Assembly: GCA_001296005.1 (NCBI GenBank)
Contig: LJHR01000009.1
Span: forward strand, 434,001-498,000
DNA from: an alpha proteobacterium AAP38
GTDB taxonomy: Bacteria; Pseudomonadota; Alphaproteobacteria; Azospirillales; Azospirillaceae
Reading direction: 5' to 3'
DNA length: 64,000 bases
Numbering within the stretch: position 1 is the stretch's first letter; each line of letters opens with the position of its first letter. Below are positions 52,448 to 59,602 of this stretch, one piece after another. A model generated the notes under the pieces. It made no database searches, had not been told where the DNA came from, and saw only the letters and a program-made list of their open reading frames with translations. The translations under genes were made by a program, and so were the position numbers.

Positions 52448-52816
52448 TTACGCCGCTTCCTGGCAGACTTCGCCGGTTCGGCTCAGCTTCAGCTTCCGCC
52501 CCACCTCCGCAATCGCACTCAAAACCGGGATCAATTCGCGGCCCAGATCGGTCAGCCCATATTCCGTGGAGGGTGGGGAGGTCGGCATGACGGTCCGCAC
52601 CACCAGCCCATGCTGTTCCAGCATGCGCAGCCGGGCGGTCAACGTCTTGGCCGATATCTGCGGCATGTCGATCCGCAATTCCCCGAACCGACGCGGCGTC
52701 GCCTGCAAATGCCAGAGCACGTGCGTGGTCCAGGCACCGCTCAACATATTCATGAATTCCGACACGGGGCAGTAAGGGGCCGGGACGACGGGGTTCTTGC
52801 GGATTTTCAAGGCCAT
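52448..52816 (-). CDS. HxlR family transcriptional regulator
   Basis: A 122-residue winged-helix regulator of the HxlR/MarR-like type: YCPVSEFMNMLSGAWTTHVL with the conserved Cys near residue 14, RRFGELRIDMPQISAKTLTA, and RLRMLEQHGLVVRTVMPTSP. EYGLTDLGRELIPVL closes the domain, as expected. HxlR proteins often sense electrophiles or oxidants through cysteine and control detoxification genes. The start at 52816 gives MALKIRKNP. It is divergent from a glutathione S-transferase gene (146 bp), the likely target. Confidence 0.94.
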   Translation of the reverse strand: MALKIRKNPVVPAPYCPVSEFMNMLSGAWTTHVLWHLQATPRRFGELRIDMPQISAKTLTARLRMLEQHGLVVRTVMPTSPPSTEYGLTDLGRELIPVLSAIAEVGRKLKLSRTGEVCQEAA

Positions 52817-52962
52817 GGCGGGGAGATTCCGGTTACCGGTTTGAAACTTCAAAATGCAGGTTACCAGAAGTAACCAGCTATACAATGGCAACCATCTTCG
52901 CCATTCTCCGCGCCATCACCCAGGCCCCTGAACGGGGCGATGATCCAGACTGAGGAAACCAG

Positions 52963-53571
52963 ATGAAGCTCTATTACAAGCCCGGCGCCTGCTCTCTTGC
53001 CTCCCATATCGCCCTGCGCGAGGCGGGCTTCAATCCGGAGATCGAGGCGGTGGACCTGCCCACCCACAAGACTGCCGGCGGTGTTGATTTCTATACGATC
53101 AACCCCAAGGGCTATGTCCCCGCCCTGATCACGGACGAGGGTGAGTTGCTGACCGAAGGCGTGGCCATCATGCAGTATGTGGCCGACCTGAAGCCCGAGG
53201 CCAAGCTGCTGCCGCCGCCGGCCACGCTGGCCCGTGCCCGCGCGCAGGAAGCGCTGAACTTCATCGCAACCGAGGTGCATAAGGGTTTCAGCCCTTTTTT
53301 CAACCCCACCACGCACCCGGAAACCAAGGCCGCCGTGCCGGCCAATGTCGGTCGTCGCTTCGACGCGCTTGAGGCGCAGCTGGCCGATGGCCGTGACTAT
53401 CTGCTGGGGCCTGACTTCACGGTTGCCGATGGCTATCTGTTCACGGTTCTGGGCTGGTCGCCCTATATCGGGCTGGATCTGGTGAAGTGGCCGAACCTGT
53501 CGGCCTATCGCGCCCGCATCGCCGCCCGCCCGGGGGTACAGGCGACGCTGAAGGCGGAAGGCCTGATCTGA
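52963..53571 (+). CDS. gstA: Glutathione S-transferase, beta class
   Basis: A 202-residue GST. It opens MKLYYKPGACSLASHIALRE, in which the Cys at 10 is the beta-class catalytic residue that forms a mixed disulfide with glutathione. The N-terminal thioredoxin-like domain includes NPKGYVPALITDEG (cis-Pro) and LLTEGVAIMQYVADL. The C-terminal helical domain has YLLGPDFTVADGYLFTVLGW (N-capping motif). Proteins like this detoxify electrophiles and peroxides. It is divergent from an HxlR regulator and overlaps the following NTF2-like gene by one base (TGATG), so the two are co-translated. Confidence 0.94.
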   Translation: MKLYYKPGACSLASHIALREAGFNPEIEAVDLPTHKTAGGVDFYTINPKGYVPALITDEGELLTEGVAIMQYVADLKPEAKLLPPPATLARARAQEALNFIATEVHKGFSPFFNPTTHPETKAAVPANVGRRFDALEAQLADGRDYLLGPDFTVADGYLFTVLGWSPYIGLDLVKWPNLSAYRARIAARPGVQATLKAEGLI

Positions 53572-53966
53572 TGGACGGCACGACCCCGGCAGCACCTGAC
53601 TTCGCCGGGGTCACCGCCCTGATGGCCGATTATTTCGACGGGCTGTATCATTCCGATGCGGCCCGTCTTGGCCGGATTTTCCATCCGCGGGCGGTCTATG
53701 CCTGCGCGACGGAGGGGCGGTTGACCCATCTGACTATGGATGCCTACCTGCCCATCGTGGCGGCCCGTACGTCCCCGGCCAGCCGGGGTGAGGTGCGGCG
53801 AGATGAGGTCGTCTCCATCACGTTTGCCGGCCCCGTGACGGCCCTGGTTCAGGCGCGATGCGCCATCGGACCCAAGCATTTCACGGATTTCCTGAGCCTG
53901 GTGAAGCTGGAAGGCCAGTGGCAGATCATTGCCAAGACCTTCCATTTCGATCTGACGGAAACTTAA
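53571..53966 (+). CDS. NTF2-like (SnoaL/lumazine-binding-type) protein
   Basis: A 131-residue single-domain protein of the NTF2-like cone fold. MADYFDGLYHSDAARLGRIF near residue 16 and a late VKLEGQWQIIAKTFHFDLTE are typical of the Lumazine_bd_2/SnoaL_3 group: the start of the first helix, then the final strand with W-x-I-I/V-x-K-x-F. Members include ketosteroid-isomerase-like enzymes, but most are uncharacterised. It overlaps gstA at its start (one base) and the convergent bpt gene at its end (four bases). A detoxification-related role alongside GST is plausible but unproved. Confidence 0.88.
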   Translation: MDGTTPAAPDFAGVTALMADYFDGLYHSDAARLGRIFHPRAVYACATEGRLTHLTMDAYLPIVAARTSPASRGEVRRDEVVSITFAGPVTALVQARCAIGPKHFTDFLSLVKLEGQWQIIAKTFHFDLTET

Positions 53967-54691
53967 ATCGTCAGTGGCGCCCAGCCGTCGCGACCAAGGG
54001 CTTCCAGCGGCTGGAAATTGGCCTTGTATTCCATCTTGGGGCTGCCCTCGATCCAATAGCCCAGATAGAGATAGGGCAGCCCTTCCTGGCGGCAGCGTTC
54101 GATCATGGCCAGGATCAGATGCGTGCCAAGGCTGCGCTTGGGATCTTCAGGATCATAGAAGCTGTAGACGGCGGAATAGCCGTCCTCCAGCCGGTCCACC
54201 AGCATCGCCCCGCGCAGCCGGCCCGCCTCGTCACGGGTTTCGGCCATGAAAGTATTGACCTGTCCTTCGTCCACCATGGAGGCGAAATCGCCGGGCGTCA
54301 TACGGTTCATGTCGCTGTCGCTGTGGCGGGCATCCTGGTAGAGGGCGAAAAGCTGGAACTGCTCCATCGTCGATGCGGCGGGAACGACATCCAGCACCAG
54401 ATCGGTGTTGGCGCGCAGGATGCGGCGGTTGGTCCGGCCCGGCGCGAAGGTGGCGACCGGCACCCGCACCGGCACACAGGAACTGCACCCCGGACAGACG
54501 GGGCGATAGACGATGTCGTGGCTGCGGCGGAAGCCGGCCCGAGACAGGGCCGAATTCACCTCTGCAGCCTGCGGCCCCACCAGCCGCGTGAACAGCTTCC
54601 GCTCCACCCGGCCCAGCAGATAGGGGCAGGGCATGGGGCCGGAGCGGAAGAATTGCTGCAAGGGCCGGTGCAGGGGTGGGATGACACTCAT
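53963..54691 (-). CDS. bpt: Aspartate/glutamate leucyl-transferase (N-end rule)
   Basis: A 242-residue aminoacyl-tRNA-protein transferase (Ate1-like fold, Bpt type) that adds leucine to proteins with N-terminal Asp or Glu, marking them for ClpS/ClpAP. Family motifs are PCPYLLGRVERKLFTRLVG at residues 21-39, then YRPVCPGCSSCVPVRVPV (cysteine-rich, possibly metal or redox related), SFYDPEDPKRSLGTHLILAM and LYLGYWIEGSPKMEYKANFQ. It is the third gene of a minus-strand run after the ATP-grasp and alpha-E genes, with a 34-bp gap, and is probably co-transcribed with them. Confidence 0.95.
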   Translation of the reverse strand: MSVIPPLHRPLQQFFRSGPMPCPYLLGRVERKLFTRLVGPQAAEVNSALSRAGFRRSHDIVYRPVCPGCSSCVPVRVPVATFAPGRTNRRILRANTDLVLDVVPAASTMEQFQLFALYQDARHSDSDMNRMTPGDFASMVDEGQVNTFMAETRDEAGRLRGAMLVDRLEDGYSAVYSFYDPEDPKRSLGTHLILAMIERCRQEGLPYLYLGYWIEGSPKMEYKANFQPLEALGRDGWAPLTI

Positions 54692-54725
54692 TCGTGGCCC
54701 TGGCGCGGGGTGGTGGGGCGGGGGA

Positions 54726-55700
54726 TCAGGCCGATAGGGTACCCGGTTCGTCGATCAGGAAAAAGGCCTGTGCGATGTCATTGGAGAGCTTGCCGAAATT
54801 GATCTGCAAACCGTCCAGATATTCGTGCAGGCCCACCGAAATGACGGACTCGATGGTCTGGTTCGACAGGTTCCCCAACAGCTCGTCCGACCGTTCTAGC
54901 GGCAGGGTGCCGCGACGCAGGCGATACTTGCTATTCAGCCGGTTCAAGAGACTGTCCACCTCCCGCATGCAGACCAGCACGGAGCGCGGGAAATTGTCGT
55001 TGAACAGCAGGAAGCCCGCCACCGCCGCCGGGGTCATGCCTCTAGGATAGACGCGGCGGAAGGCGTGGTAACCGGCGGCAGAGCGCAGCAGGCTGTTCCA
55101 CTGGCTGATATCGATAGGGGTGCCGATGTCGCGCGGGCTGGGCAGCAGGGTGTGGTACTTGATGTCCAGCACGCGGGTTGCCTGATCTGCCCGCTCAAGA
55201 TTGCGGCCTAACTGGTAGAAGTACCAGCCCTGGTCGCGGAAGAAGGTACCCTCGGTAATACCCGTATGGGTCTGGCAGGCTTCCTTGATGGAGGCACACA
55301 GCCGCTGGATATTGTGCTGGGCCAGATCGGTGGCCGGTTCCAGCGCCAGCAGGCGATTATAGAACATGTTGAGATGCGCCCACATCTCGGTCGAGATCAG
55401 GGGCCGCAACTGCCGTGCATTCTCCCGCGCCGACGCGATGGCGGCGATGATGGAGGTGGGGTTGTTCTGATCCAGAACGTAGAAGTTCAGCACATTCTTG
55501 ACGCTGGCCGTCGGGTACAGCTCAAAGAAGCGCTTCTCATCGGCGTTCAGGCGCAGGATCGGTAACCAGTTGGTGGACCCGAAACTGTCGCGGGCGAAGG
55601 TTTCATGCACGTCCAGGATGCGGGCCAGATTTTCGGCACGCTCCATATAGCGGGCCATCCAGAAGATGCATTCGGCGTATCGGGCGAGAAGGGCTGCCAT
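54726..55700 (-). CDS. Alpha-E domain protein
   Basis: A 324-residue all-helical protein of the alpha-E family (named for conserved Glu in helices). It opens LLARYAECIFWMARYMERAE, then NLARILDVHETFARDS. Further motifs are SARENARQLRPLISTEMWAH, YYQLGRNLERADQATRVLD-type sequence (here FYQLGRNLERADQATRVLDI) near residue 170, and MREVDSLLNRLNSKYRL. It is the constant partner of circularly permuted ATP-grasp proteins and has been predicted to belong to a peptide- or amide-bond-forming system. It starts 14 nt after the ATP-grasp gene, so they form an operon. Confidence 0.95.
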   Translation of the reverse strand: MAALLARYAECIFWMARYMERAENLARILDVHETFARDSFGSTNWLPILRLNADEKRFFELYPTASVKNVLNFYVLDQNNPTSIIAAIASARENARQLRPLISTEMWAHLNMFYNRLLALEPATDLAQHNIQRLCASIKEACQTHTGITEGTFFRDQGWYFYQLGRNLERADQATRVLDIKYHTLLPSPRDIGTPIDISQWNSLLRSAAGYHAFRRVYPRGMTPAAVAGFLLFNDNFPRSVLVCMREVDSLLNRLNSKYRLRRGTLPLERSDELLGNLSNQTIESVISVGLHEYLDGLQINFGKLSNDIAQAFFLIDEPGTLSA

Positions 55701-55714
55701 GTCCGGTTCTCCCC

Positions 55715-57328
55715 TTACTGGCTTTGCGACTGTGACTGGGACTGGGTATGGAACGGATCGGTGCTGTCATCGGCCACCGGCTCGGTCTCCGCCTCTCCAC
55801 CTTCCGTCAGGACCCAGGTATCCTTGGACCCACCGCCCTGGCTGGAATTCACAATCAGGGTGCCTTTCTTCAAGGCCACGCGCGTCAACCCGCCGGGCAG
55901 TACCCAGGTGCTTTTGGCAGTGATGGCGAAGGGGCGCAGGTCCACATGGCGCGGCTCTATCCCTTCCTCCGTCAGGGTGGGGCAGACCGACAGCGGCACC
56001 ATTGGCTGGCTGATATAATTGGCCGGGTCCTCCAGCAGCTTGGCCCGGCATTCCTCCAACTCTGCCTTGCTGGCGCGCGGGCCGATGGTGATGCCATAGC
56101 CGCCTGCCTCACCCACCGGCTTCACAACCAGCTTGTCGAGATTGTCGAGCGTATATTGCAGCGCGTCAGGCTCGCGGCAGATATGGGTATCGACATTGGG
56201 GATGAGAGCGTCTTCACCCAGGTAATATTTGATCATGCGCGGGACATAGGCATAGACGGCCTTGTCATCGGCCACACCCGTCCCGATGGCATTGGCCAGC
56301 GCCACATTGCCCTTGCGATAGGCCTCGAAAATCCCCGGCACGCCCAAAAGGCTATCGGGATTGAAGGCCTTGGGGTCCAGGAAATCATCGCCGATGCGGC
56401 GATAAATGCTGTCCACGCGGCGCAGGCCGCCGGTGGTTTTCATATAGACCTTGTCGTCGATGACGGCCAGATCGCGCCCTTCCACCAGCGGCACGCCCAT
56501 CTCGCGCGCCAGGAAAATATGCTCGAAATAGGCGGAGTTGTAGGCGCCGGGCGACAGCAGCACCACCTGCGGGTCATAGCTGTCGACATCCGCGCGGGGC
56601 GGTGCGATCTCGCACATGGCCTCCAGCAGCTTGGCGCCGTAATTCTCCACATTGCGCAGGCCAATATCCCCCATCAGATCGGGGAAGGCGCGCAGCATCA
56701 TGTGGCGGTTTTCAACGACATAAGACACGCCCGACGGCACGCGGCCATTATCCTCCAGCACCCGGAACGTGCCCTCATGGTCACGCACCAGATCGACGCC
56801 GGCAATGTGGATATAGGTCTTGAAGGGCAGGGTGATGCCCTGCATCTGCGGCCGGTAATTGGCATTGCCCAGCACCAGTTCGGCGGGAATGATCCCATCC
56901 TTCAACACATGCTGGTCATGATAGATATCGTGCAGGAACATGTTCAGCGCCGCGATGCGCTGCTGCACGCCCTTTTCCAGATGCGCCCATTCCTTGGCCG
57001 CGATGATGCGGGGGATCACATCGAAGGGCAGGATACGGTCAACGGCCTTGGCATCGCTATACACCAGAAAGGTGATGCCCAGATTATACAGCTCCCGCTC
57101 CGCGTCGGACGCGCGGCGTCGCAGATCATCATATTGCAACTGTCGAAGCCGGTCCTTCACGGCTTCGGTATGCGATGCCGGTTTGCTGGCCGAGCCGAAC
57201 AGCTCATCATAGAAGCCGTTGGCATCATAGGACGACAACAGGTCGTCAACACCTTTTCCAGACCCGCTCAACAGAGCCCCCTGCGCCCTTCGTGCCATGC
57301 GATCCGCTGTCGAGGGCGATGCCGACAA
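55715..57328 (-). CDS. Circularly permuted type 2 ATP-grasp protein
   Basis: A 537-residue ligase-fold protein of the CP-ATP-grasp group (DUF404/DUF407 type). Signatures are YDELFGSASKPASHTEAVKD near the start, FRVLEDNGRVPSGVSYVVEN near residue 190, VVLLSPGAYNSAYFEHIFLA near 255, and LVVKPVGEAGGYGITIGPRA near 400 (nucleotide-binding loop). The predicted chemistry is ATP-driven amide bond formation on an unknown acceptor. The C-terminus ends in a (QS)4-Q microsatellite-like tail (55718-55744). It heads a minus-strand operon with alpha-E and bpt. The usual transglutaminase partner is not adjacent. Confidence 0.94.
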   Translation of the reverse strand: MSASPSTADRMARRAQGALLSGSGKGVDDLLSSYDANGFYDELFGSASKPASHTEAVKDRLRQLQYDDLRRRASDAERELYNLGITFLVYSDAKAVDRILPFDVIPRIIAAKEWAHLEKGVQQRIAALNMFLHDIYHDQHVLKDGIIPAELVLGNANYRPQMQGITLPFKTYIHIAGVDLVRDHEGTFRVLEDNGRVPSGVSYVVENRHMMLRAFPDLMGDIGLRNVENYGAKLLEAMCEIAPPRADVDSYDPQVVLLSPGAYNSAYFEHIFLAREMGVPLVEGRDLAVIDDKVYMKTTGGLRRVDSIYRRIGDDFLDPKAFNPDSLLGVPGIFEAYRKGNVALANAIGTGVADDKAVYAYVPRMIKYYLGEDALIPNVDTHICREPDALQYTLDNLDKLVVKPVGEAGGYGITIGPRASKAELEECRAKLLEDPANYISQPMVPLSVCPTLTEEGIEPRHVDLRPFAITAKSTWVLPGGLTRVALKKGTLIVNSSQGGGSKDTWVLTEGGEAETEPVADDSTDPFHTQSQSQSQSQ

Positions 57329-57943
57329 TGGCTTCGTTTCGCATCCGCGAGATTGAGATTAACAGATCAGTAAGGTTTGACCAGAGGCTGTGTGAACGCT
57401 CGCAACGGTTTTAACAGTTGTGATTTTTTTGCCCTGCGGTGAGGCGGAGAGTGGCTGACAGTTGTGGCTTTGGCGTCCGCACTCCCGTGTGAAAAACTTT
57501 TTCGGAGGGGGCGGTGATACCGCTCCGAAAAGCACTACCTGCGAATGAAGGCCGGTATATGAAACGCTGTGCACCATAAAATGAGGGGGTGTTTCACAAG
57601 GTTGGGGGGGCGGCCCCGGAAGGAGCGGGCCAACGCCCCTCGTGCAACGTTGTGCGACATAAAATAAGGGTATGTTCCGGAGGGCCGGCTATTGCCGCTC
57701 CGAAAGCAAGCAGTTCCGAATGCCGTGATGGGGATGGCATGCAGGTGTGAGGGCGGCGATGATGGAAGTAATTTAGCACAGTAGCGGCGGAAAGTCAGCG
57801 GTTGGGGCCATTGCTGAGATGGTGAGAACGATCCATTTAAAAGGAACCAAGCCTGTGACCCAAGCCCCCGCGCCCCCACCCTGCCAGCCATTCATGCAGG
57901 AACTCTTTCGGTCGGCGTCACAACCGCCTATATAGGGGCCGCA
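57329..57943. other. 615-bp divergent intergenic region with duplicated modules
   Basis: No credible gene. Two related hairpins, CGGAG...CTCCG at 57503-57527 and 57678-57702, are each followed by GAAA(A)GCA. Between them two copies of a 33-35-nt motif (AACG-TGTGC-CATAAAAT-AGGG-TGTT type) lie at 57562-57596 and 57647-57679, 85 bp apart. The AT-rich CATAAAAT cores stand out. The region should hold promoters for the ATP-grasp operon and for the gene at 57944. Confidence 0.55.
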
Positions 57944-58480
57944 ATGATGCTCCGGCTTGTGGCGATTACCCCGATCATGAAGCGCACCTATACCCGCAAG
58001 GAAGTGCAGGACCTGCTGGGCGCCCTGGAAGGCCAGGCGCGGGAGGCCATTCGGTTGGCCAAGCAGGCGGAGGAAGAGGCGGCCAAGGATAGTTTCCTGG
58101 CCTATAACGACTTCCGCAACAAGGTGGGAGAGTTCAGGGCGCTGTGCATCCTGATCGAGGGGCGCCTGAAATCCGTCGATACGGCGCGGGTCGATGACCT
58201 GAAAGAGGAATATGCGCGGCTGGATACGCTGATGCTGGGCCTTCTGGTCCGGGCGTCGATGCGGTTCTTCTTTGTGCTGTCGGCCAAGACCATGCTGCCC
58301 ATGGGGGCCCGCGACATCTTCATCGCAGAACTGCGCAGCCTGCACGACGCGGCGGAAAAGCTGCGCCGGCCCGAATATTCCGCCACCATGGGCGACAAGT
58401 TGAAGGGCGATCTGGAAACGGCCGAACTGATCCTGGAAGAGATCATCGACAAGGCGCCGGGAATGTTGAATTTCGGATAA
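57944..58480 (+). CDS. Hypothetical helical protein
   Basis: A 178-residue protein, helical by pattern. It contains YTRKEVQDLLGALEGQAREA near residue 16, LAYNDFRNKVGEFRALCILI near 52, LMLGLLVRASMRFFFVLSAK near 95, and a final ELILEEIIDKAPGMLNFG. The start at 57944 has AGGGG 5 nt upstream; ATG 57977 (MKRTYTRKEVQ) is an alternative with no ribosome site. No signal peptide is present; one moderately hydrophobic helix near 95-115 may not span the membrane. I recognise no family. It is convergent with rnk. Confidence 0.65.
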   Translation: MMLRLVAITPIMKRTYTRKEVQDLLGALEGQAREAIRLAKQAEEEAAKDSFLAYNDFRNKVGEFRALCILIEGRLKSVDTARVDDLKEEYARLDTLMLGLLVRASMRFFFVLSAKTMLPMGARDIFIAELRSLHDAAEKLRRPEYSATMGDKLKGDLETAELILEEIIDKAPGMLNFG

Positions 58481-58502
58481 TTGGGCGGATTGGTAGGGCG
58501 CC

Positions 58503-58535
58503 CCCTCACCCTTCCCAGGTTTGGGAGGGTGAGGG
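58503..58535. terminator. Strong hairpin between convergent genes
   Basis: CCCTCACCCTTCCC (58503-58516) pairs with GGGAGGGTGAGGG (58523-58535), with one bulged T. It has no T run, but it lies between the ends of the 57944 gene and rnk and probably limits read-through. Confidence 0.6.
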
Positions 58536-58553
58536 CAGGCTTGGTTCCCTATA

Positions 58554-58955
58554 TCAGCCGTTATTCACCACCCTGGTCACGGTGATCCGCTTTTCCCGGC
58601 GGTCCACGGTCTGATAGGTGATGGTCTGCCCCGGCGACAGGCCCAGAAGGGCGCAGCCCACAGGCGTCAGGATCGAGATGGCGTCGGGCGGCACCGGGCA
58701 GCCTTCTTCCGGCATATGCAGGGTGCCACTGTGGCTGGTGCCGATATCATCGGTGAAATGCACCTGCGACCCAAGGCGGACAAAGGGCCGGCGCGTCGCC
58801 TGATCCACGATGTCGGCACGCAGGACCTCCTGCTGCAGGAACATCGAAATCCGCGCATAAGAACGGTGCATGCTGTCAAGCAACGTCTCAAGTTTCTGCA
58901 AATCATCACGCAGGATGCGGATGGGCGGGTCGCCGATCTGGACTTTGCGATTCAT
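58554..58955 (-). CDS. rnk: Nucleoside diphosphate kinase regulator (Rnk)
   Basis: A 133-residue Rnk, related to GreA/GreB C-terminal domains. An N-terminal short coiled coil (IRILRDDLQKLETLLDSMHR) is followed by the FKBP-like domain: RLGSQVHFTDDIGTSHSGTL, PPDAISILTPVGCALLGLSP and GQTITYQTVDRREKRITVTR, which is the Rnk/Gre signature. Rnk binds RNA polymerase and influences nucleotide pools and stress responses. It is convergent with the 57944 gene. Repeat copy III lies directly upstream, in antisense orientation. Confidence 0.93.
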   Translation of the reverse strand: MNRKVQIGDPPIRILRDDLQKLETLLDSMHRSYARISMFLQQEVLRADIVDQATRRPFVRLGSQVHFTDDIGTSHSGTLHMPEEGCPVPPDAISILTPVGCALLGLSPGQTITYQTVDRREKRITVTRVVNNG

Positions 58956-59261
58956 CTTTTCCTCTAAAGCGTGTTCTGTTCAGTTCCTCAAACGCCGGCA
59001 CCGCATCCGCGGCTTGGCTTCACGGCGCATGAGCGCCGCGGCGGCAGTCGCCGCCGGAGGTGTCTTCGGTCAACCGAAAACACCTCTTTGTAAAAATACC
59101 CCCGAAAACGGGGGCGGGCACAGCAGGCCCCATCTGTTGGCAAAGGTCAACCCACCGCGACGTCGCGCCGCGAAAGGGGTAGCCCGTAATCGCCCGCACC
59201 CATTTGCGCTTCTGTGTTGTTGAGAAGGTGGGCGTAATGACAACAGAAGATGGAGTGCCCC
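58956..59261. other. Intergenic region between rnk and DUF3309
   Basis: 306 bp. It contains repeat copy III (58987-59085), a hairpin CCCCCG/CGGGGG with loop AAAA (59099-59114), and, just before the DUF3309 ribosome site, an inverted repeat CTTCTGT-TTGT (59209-59220, one bulged G) with ACAACAGAAG (59240-59249). No further gene is seen. Confidence 0.6.
58987..59085 (+). repeat. Four-hairpin dispersed element, copy III
   Basis: Read on the plus strand from 58987: lead CTCAAACGCCGGCA; hairpin A CCGC/GCGG with loop ATCC (59001-59012); linker CTTGGCTTCA; hairpin B CGGCGC/GCGCCG with loop ATGA (59023-59038); hairpin C CGGCGGC/GCCGCCG with loop AGTC (59039-59056); hairpin D 6+5 bp with loop TCAA (59058-59085). 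Stems differ from the other copies, but the order and loops agree. Confidence 0.8.
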
Positions 59262-59414
59262 ATGACGACGATCCTGCTGATCATCGTGATCCTCATCCTG
59301 ATCGGTGCCTTGCCCGCCTGGCCCTATAGCCGCGGCTGGGGCTATGGCCCGTCCGGCCTTCTGGGGACCGTGCTGATCGTCCTGCTGATCCTGGTGCTGC
59401 TGGGACGCATTTAA
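59262..59414 (+). CDS. DUF3309 small membrane protein
   Basis: A 50-residue protein reading MTTILLIIVILILIGALPAW and then PYSRGWGYGPSGLLGTVLIV, ending LLILVLLGRI. This is the DUF3309 pattern: two short hydrophobic helices around a W-P-x-S-x-x-W-G-Y-x-P-S-G loop. It is too short for usual gene calling but is unmistakable. GGAG lies 6 nt before the ATG, with a small inverted repeat just upstream (59209-59249). Function unknown; such proteins often rise under envelope stress. It is flanked by repeat copies III and IV in the same orientation. Confidence 0.93.
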   Translation: MTTILLIIVILILIGALPAWPYSRGWGYGPSGLLGTVLIVLLILVLLGRI

Positions 59415-59424
59415 GACCCGTCCC

Positions 59425-59522
59425 CTCAAGCGCCGGGCGCTGCCTCCGGCAGCTTGGGCTTACGCAGGCACGTGCCTGCGGGCCGGCGGTCGCCGGCCTG
59501 GGGGGCATGGACCATGCCCCCC
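59425..59522 (+). repeat. Four-hairpin dispersed element, copy IV
   Basis: Read on the plus strand from 59425: lead CTCAAGCGCCGGGCGC; hairpin A GCTGCC/GGCAGC with loop TCC (59439-59453); linker TTGGGCTTA; hairpin B CGCAGGC/GCCTGCG with loop ACGT (59463-59480); hairpin C GGCCGGC/GCCGGCC with loop GGTC (59481-59498); hairpin D, a 10-bp stem (59500-59509 with 59513-59522). It starts 10 nt after the DUF3309 stop codon, in sense orientation. Confidence 0.82.
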
Positions 59523-59546
59523 GGTATAAGCTCGTGACAGGGCCCG

Positions 59547-59602
59547 TATGCGGACGCTATCCCTTGGGGCTGATAACAGCTTTAAGGGATAGCGTCCGTA
59601 TG
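59547..59602 (+). promoter_or_regulatory. 26-bp RNA hairpin enclosing the deaminase start codon
   Basis: The arm 59547-59572 pairs with 59577-59602 around an AUAA loop. All 26 positions can pair in RNA: 21 Watson-Crick and 5 G-U wobbles. The right arm contains the ribosome site AAGGG (59584-59588) and ends with the AUG at 59600-59602, so both would be hidden. This points to translational control, or to RNase III processing, of the deaminase mRNA. Confidence 0.7.

Noticed and set aside
57773-58345. 190-codon minus-strand frame over the gene at 57944
   Set aside because: Lies antisense to a better-coded frame with a ribosome site; composition is shadow-like.
59507-59599. Upstream in-frame start for the deaminase (ATG 59507)
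   Set aside because: It lies inside hairpin D of repeat copy IV and adds 31 residues unlike the family. Kept only as an alternative in the hairpin finding.
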